A stretch of DNA of 20,165 bases, from the NCBI GenBank assembly GCA_000934385.1, contig KN880790.1, positions 1 through 20,165 of the forward strand. The letters run 5' to 3'. This DNA comes from Cylindrobasidium torrendii FP15055 ss-10 (taxonomy: Eukaryota; Basidiomycota; Agaricomycetes; Agaricales; Physalacriaceae). The notes under the pieces were generated by a model. That model made no database searches, was not told the DNA's origin, and was given only the letters and a program-made list of their open reading frames with translations. This document shows, piece by piece, positions 18,755-20,165 of the stretch (position 1 is the stretch's first letter; each line of letters begins with the position of its first letter). A program made the translations under genes and the position numbers.

Positions 18755-19186
18755 CTAACCATATCGCACGTCTGTTCCCTCGAGCATTTAGCCTCATGGT
18801 AGTCGCTCTGTCTCAGCTTTAGCCATCGTCATTTTTCCATGTAACCTACCAATGCTACGAATCCTGTGTATGTTAATTTGGGTAATTGGAAGTTGTCAAT
18901 TTATAAGTACTGGATCAAAGTTGTAGATCGCCAACGCGTGAACGTGAACATCTACATAAGTTCTAAATGCAATTTCTGTCCAATTGAGACGAAGTTACAA
19001 ATCGCCCTATTCGTCAGGCTCTGACACCTCTATCTCTTAAATACTTAATGTTCGATGGAATACCGCTGTGCTGACAATAGACAATGATCTTGGCTCTAAT
19101 AAAATAACTCTACACAGCGCCGTCGGCGGCTTGGGTCCCATCGCAGGCAGAACTTGGACCAGTCCACTGTATCACGGCGCCTACTA
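18755..19186. other. intergenic spacer before the right repeat arm
   Basis: These 432 bp are AT-rich in part and hold no supportable gene. They may include the promoter of the small minus-strand gene. No tRNA, terminator or repeat stands out. Confidence 0.5.
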
Positions 19187-19251
19187 GCTTTTCGATACTG
19201 TCTTAGCTAGGACTAAGGAGGGACTTTCCGGCTCTCACACACATTTAATGC

Positions 19252-19271
19252 GCCCTCGAAAGGACGAGGGC
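19252..19271 (-). other. small hairpin conserved in both repeat arms (right)
   Basis: GCCCTCG (19252-19258) pairs with CGAGGGC (19265-19271), a 7-bp stem with a 6-nt loop. It is the counterpart of the hairpin at 880-897. Confidence 0.5.
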
Positions 19272-19330
19272 ACGGCTGTAAGATATTGATTAAACATATA
19301 GGTGGTGGTAACTTACTAAGTATGTAGGAG

Positions 19331-19564
19331 CTCGTTGCGGTCACGATGAGGGAGAGATTAAATAAATAGTATAGTGGTGTCTAGCACGTACAAATATAAA
19401 TATAGACGATGGTCAACGAGGGTGAGCGTAAGCAGAGAGGGATACAATCCAAAATGAGTGTTGAAAGGGTACAGATGTGTCGTAACGTGATAATGAGGTC
19501 AATGAATGTCGTCGTGGATGTTGGGCAAAAGAATGATATGCGAAGCGGAATGCAAGGTAGTCAT
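19331..19564 (-). other. probable 3' UTR of the right copy
   Basis: The ~190 bp after the stop differ from the left arm at about seven positions. That is much closer than the last third of the coding region. I see no separate gene here; open frames are shadows. Confidence 0.5.
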
Positions 19565-20164
19565 CTACTGGCGAGTAAGCTTGTCCTTGTCCTTGTCCTT
19601 GTCTTTTCCCTTGTCCTTTGGAAGAGCTGGACGAGGGATCTGAGAGGGCTGACTGTCTGTAGGACCACGAGAACGAGCACGCGATGCGAATGTCGACTCG
19701 GTAGCCCGGCTGCGAGAGGCCTCGGTCATCGCAGAGCGGAAGGAGCGTGTCCTCATGGGTGACACCGGGGGGCCTGCAACAGTCTGCTGCTGTGTTTGAG
19801 CGTTGCCGCGTCGGTTGGCTGCAGTACGTGGTCCAGGACCGGCGACGGCCTGAGAGGTGCGGTACCGCGGCTCCTGCATGGCAGCAGGGAAGACAAGTCG
19901 ACGACGAGGCGGGCGGGTAGTCGCAGCTGGAGCTGGATTCTGGGCCGGCGCAGAGGGAGTTGTCGGATCCTCGGCGAACCGTGCCTTCTTGCGGGGTCTC
20001 TCGATGTCTTCATCGCTAACAAAAGGATCGTCTGGGGGCGGTCCACCGAGACGACGCTTCATGGGAGGTTTTGACGGGGTGTCGTTGTCGGGAGAAGAGC
20101 TATCTCTGTGAACATCGGGATGCAAAGCTCTCATCTTCGCCTTTTCCTTACGGTGCTGCTTCTT
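19565..20164 (-). CDS. 3' part of a gene for a disordered basic protein (right copy)
   Basis: This is the paralogue of the frame at 2-598, read on the minus strand and open to the window edge. The start is probably outside, although the first methionine is at 20134. The first 102 residues after that methionine are identical to the left copy. The rest carries about 20 substitutions, a one-codon loss in the SQPSQ region and a two-codon gain in the final KD repeat (KDKGKDKDKDKDK). The ending TRQ-stop is shared. The frame is kept in spite of the indels. Function is unknown; the protein is disordered and basic, with an RPRKKARF patch that may be a nuclear signal. Confidence 0.6.
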   Translation of the reverse strand, partial: KKQHRKEKAKMRALHPDVHRDSSSPDNDTPSKPPMKRRLGGPPPDDPFVSDEDIERPRKKARFAEDPTTPSAPAQNPAPAATTRPPRRRLVFPAAMQEPRYRTSQAVAGPGPRTAANRRGNAQTQQQTVAGPPVSPMRTRSFRSAMTEASRSRATESTFASRARSRGPTDSQPSQIPRPALPKDKGKDKDKDKDKLTRQ

Positions 20165-20165
20165 C

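Larger units (their letters stand above)
19187..20165 (-). repeat. right arm of the ~980 bp inverted repeat
   Basis: This is the reverse-complement copy of 1-981. The last 60 bases are identical to the reverse complement of the first 60. Homology falls inward and ends with a block shared with 957-981 (CCTAGCTAAGACAG and CGAAAAG when read in the same sense). A hairpin at 19252-19271 matches the one in the left arm. Confidence 0.93.

Noticed and set aside
1..20165. The whole window as one giant transposon with terminal inverted repeats
   Set aside because: The interior holds conserved housekeeping genes (METTL16, Tra2, RanGAP, MRE11, EST1-like) and no transposase, recombinase or integrase. The repeat arms contain gene 3' ends rather than defined element termini.

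Overview
This window looks like nuclear DNA of a filamentous basidiomycete, most likely an Agaricomycete. Protein-coding genes are packed on both strands. They are cut by many introns of about 44-70 nt with GT-AG ends and CTAAC/CTGAC/CTCAAC-like branch sites. The encoded proteins are typical fungal nuclear housekeeping proteins. There is no prokaryotic, viral or plasmid signal.

Layout. The outermost ~980 bp at each end (1-981 and 19187-20165) form a long inverted repeat. Each arm holds the 3' end of a member of one gene family of unknown function, reading inward and cut by the window edge. Between the arms lie: a Ser/Pro-rich orphan gene (1398-2714, minus); a METTL16-type U6 snRNA m6A methyltransferase (3377-5201, plus, 12 exons); a 1.7 kb gene-poor stretch with tRNA-like sequences (5202-6867); a Tra2-like RRM/SR splicing factor (6868-7768, minus, 5 exons); a RanGAP (8264-9497, plus, 2 exons); a drug/metabolite-superfamily nucleotide-sugar transporter resembling GDP-fucose carriers (10206-11494, minus, 6 exons); MRE11 nuclease (11866-14425, plus, 8 exons); an EST1/SMG7-like protein (14725-18051, plus, 5 exons); and a weakly supported small gene (18227-18754, minus).

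I rebuilt the exon structures by hand, from reading-frame continuity across GT-AG introns plus recall of the protein families. All summed exon lengths are multiples of three and the joined frames are open. The genes are mostly in divergent pairs that share short promoters (orphan/METTL16, tra2/RanGAP, transporter/MRE11), separated by convergent 3' ends. MRE11 and the EST1-like gene are in tandem 299 bp apart. Five of the recognised products act in nuclear RNA processing, nuclear transport, or DNA-end and telomere/mRNA-decay biology. This may be chance synteny.

The most unusual features are: the inverted repeat with its sharply mosaic divergence (near-identical outer part, strongly diverged middle, moderately diverged 3' UTR); two separate 11-nt micro-exons, in METTL16 and in the transporter; a set of tRNA-like elements between METTL16 and tra2; and a divergent RanGAP. 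I found no convincing new multi-gene system. The inner genes are conserved cellular genes rather than cargo of a mobile element.
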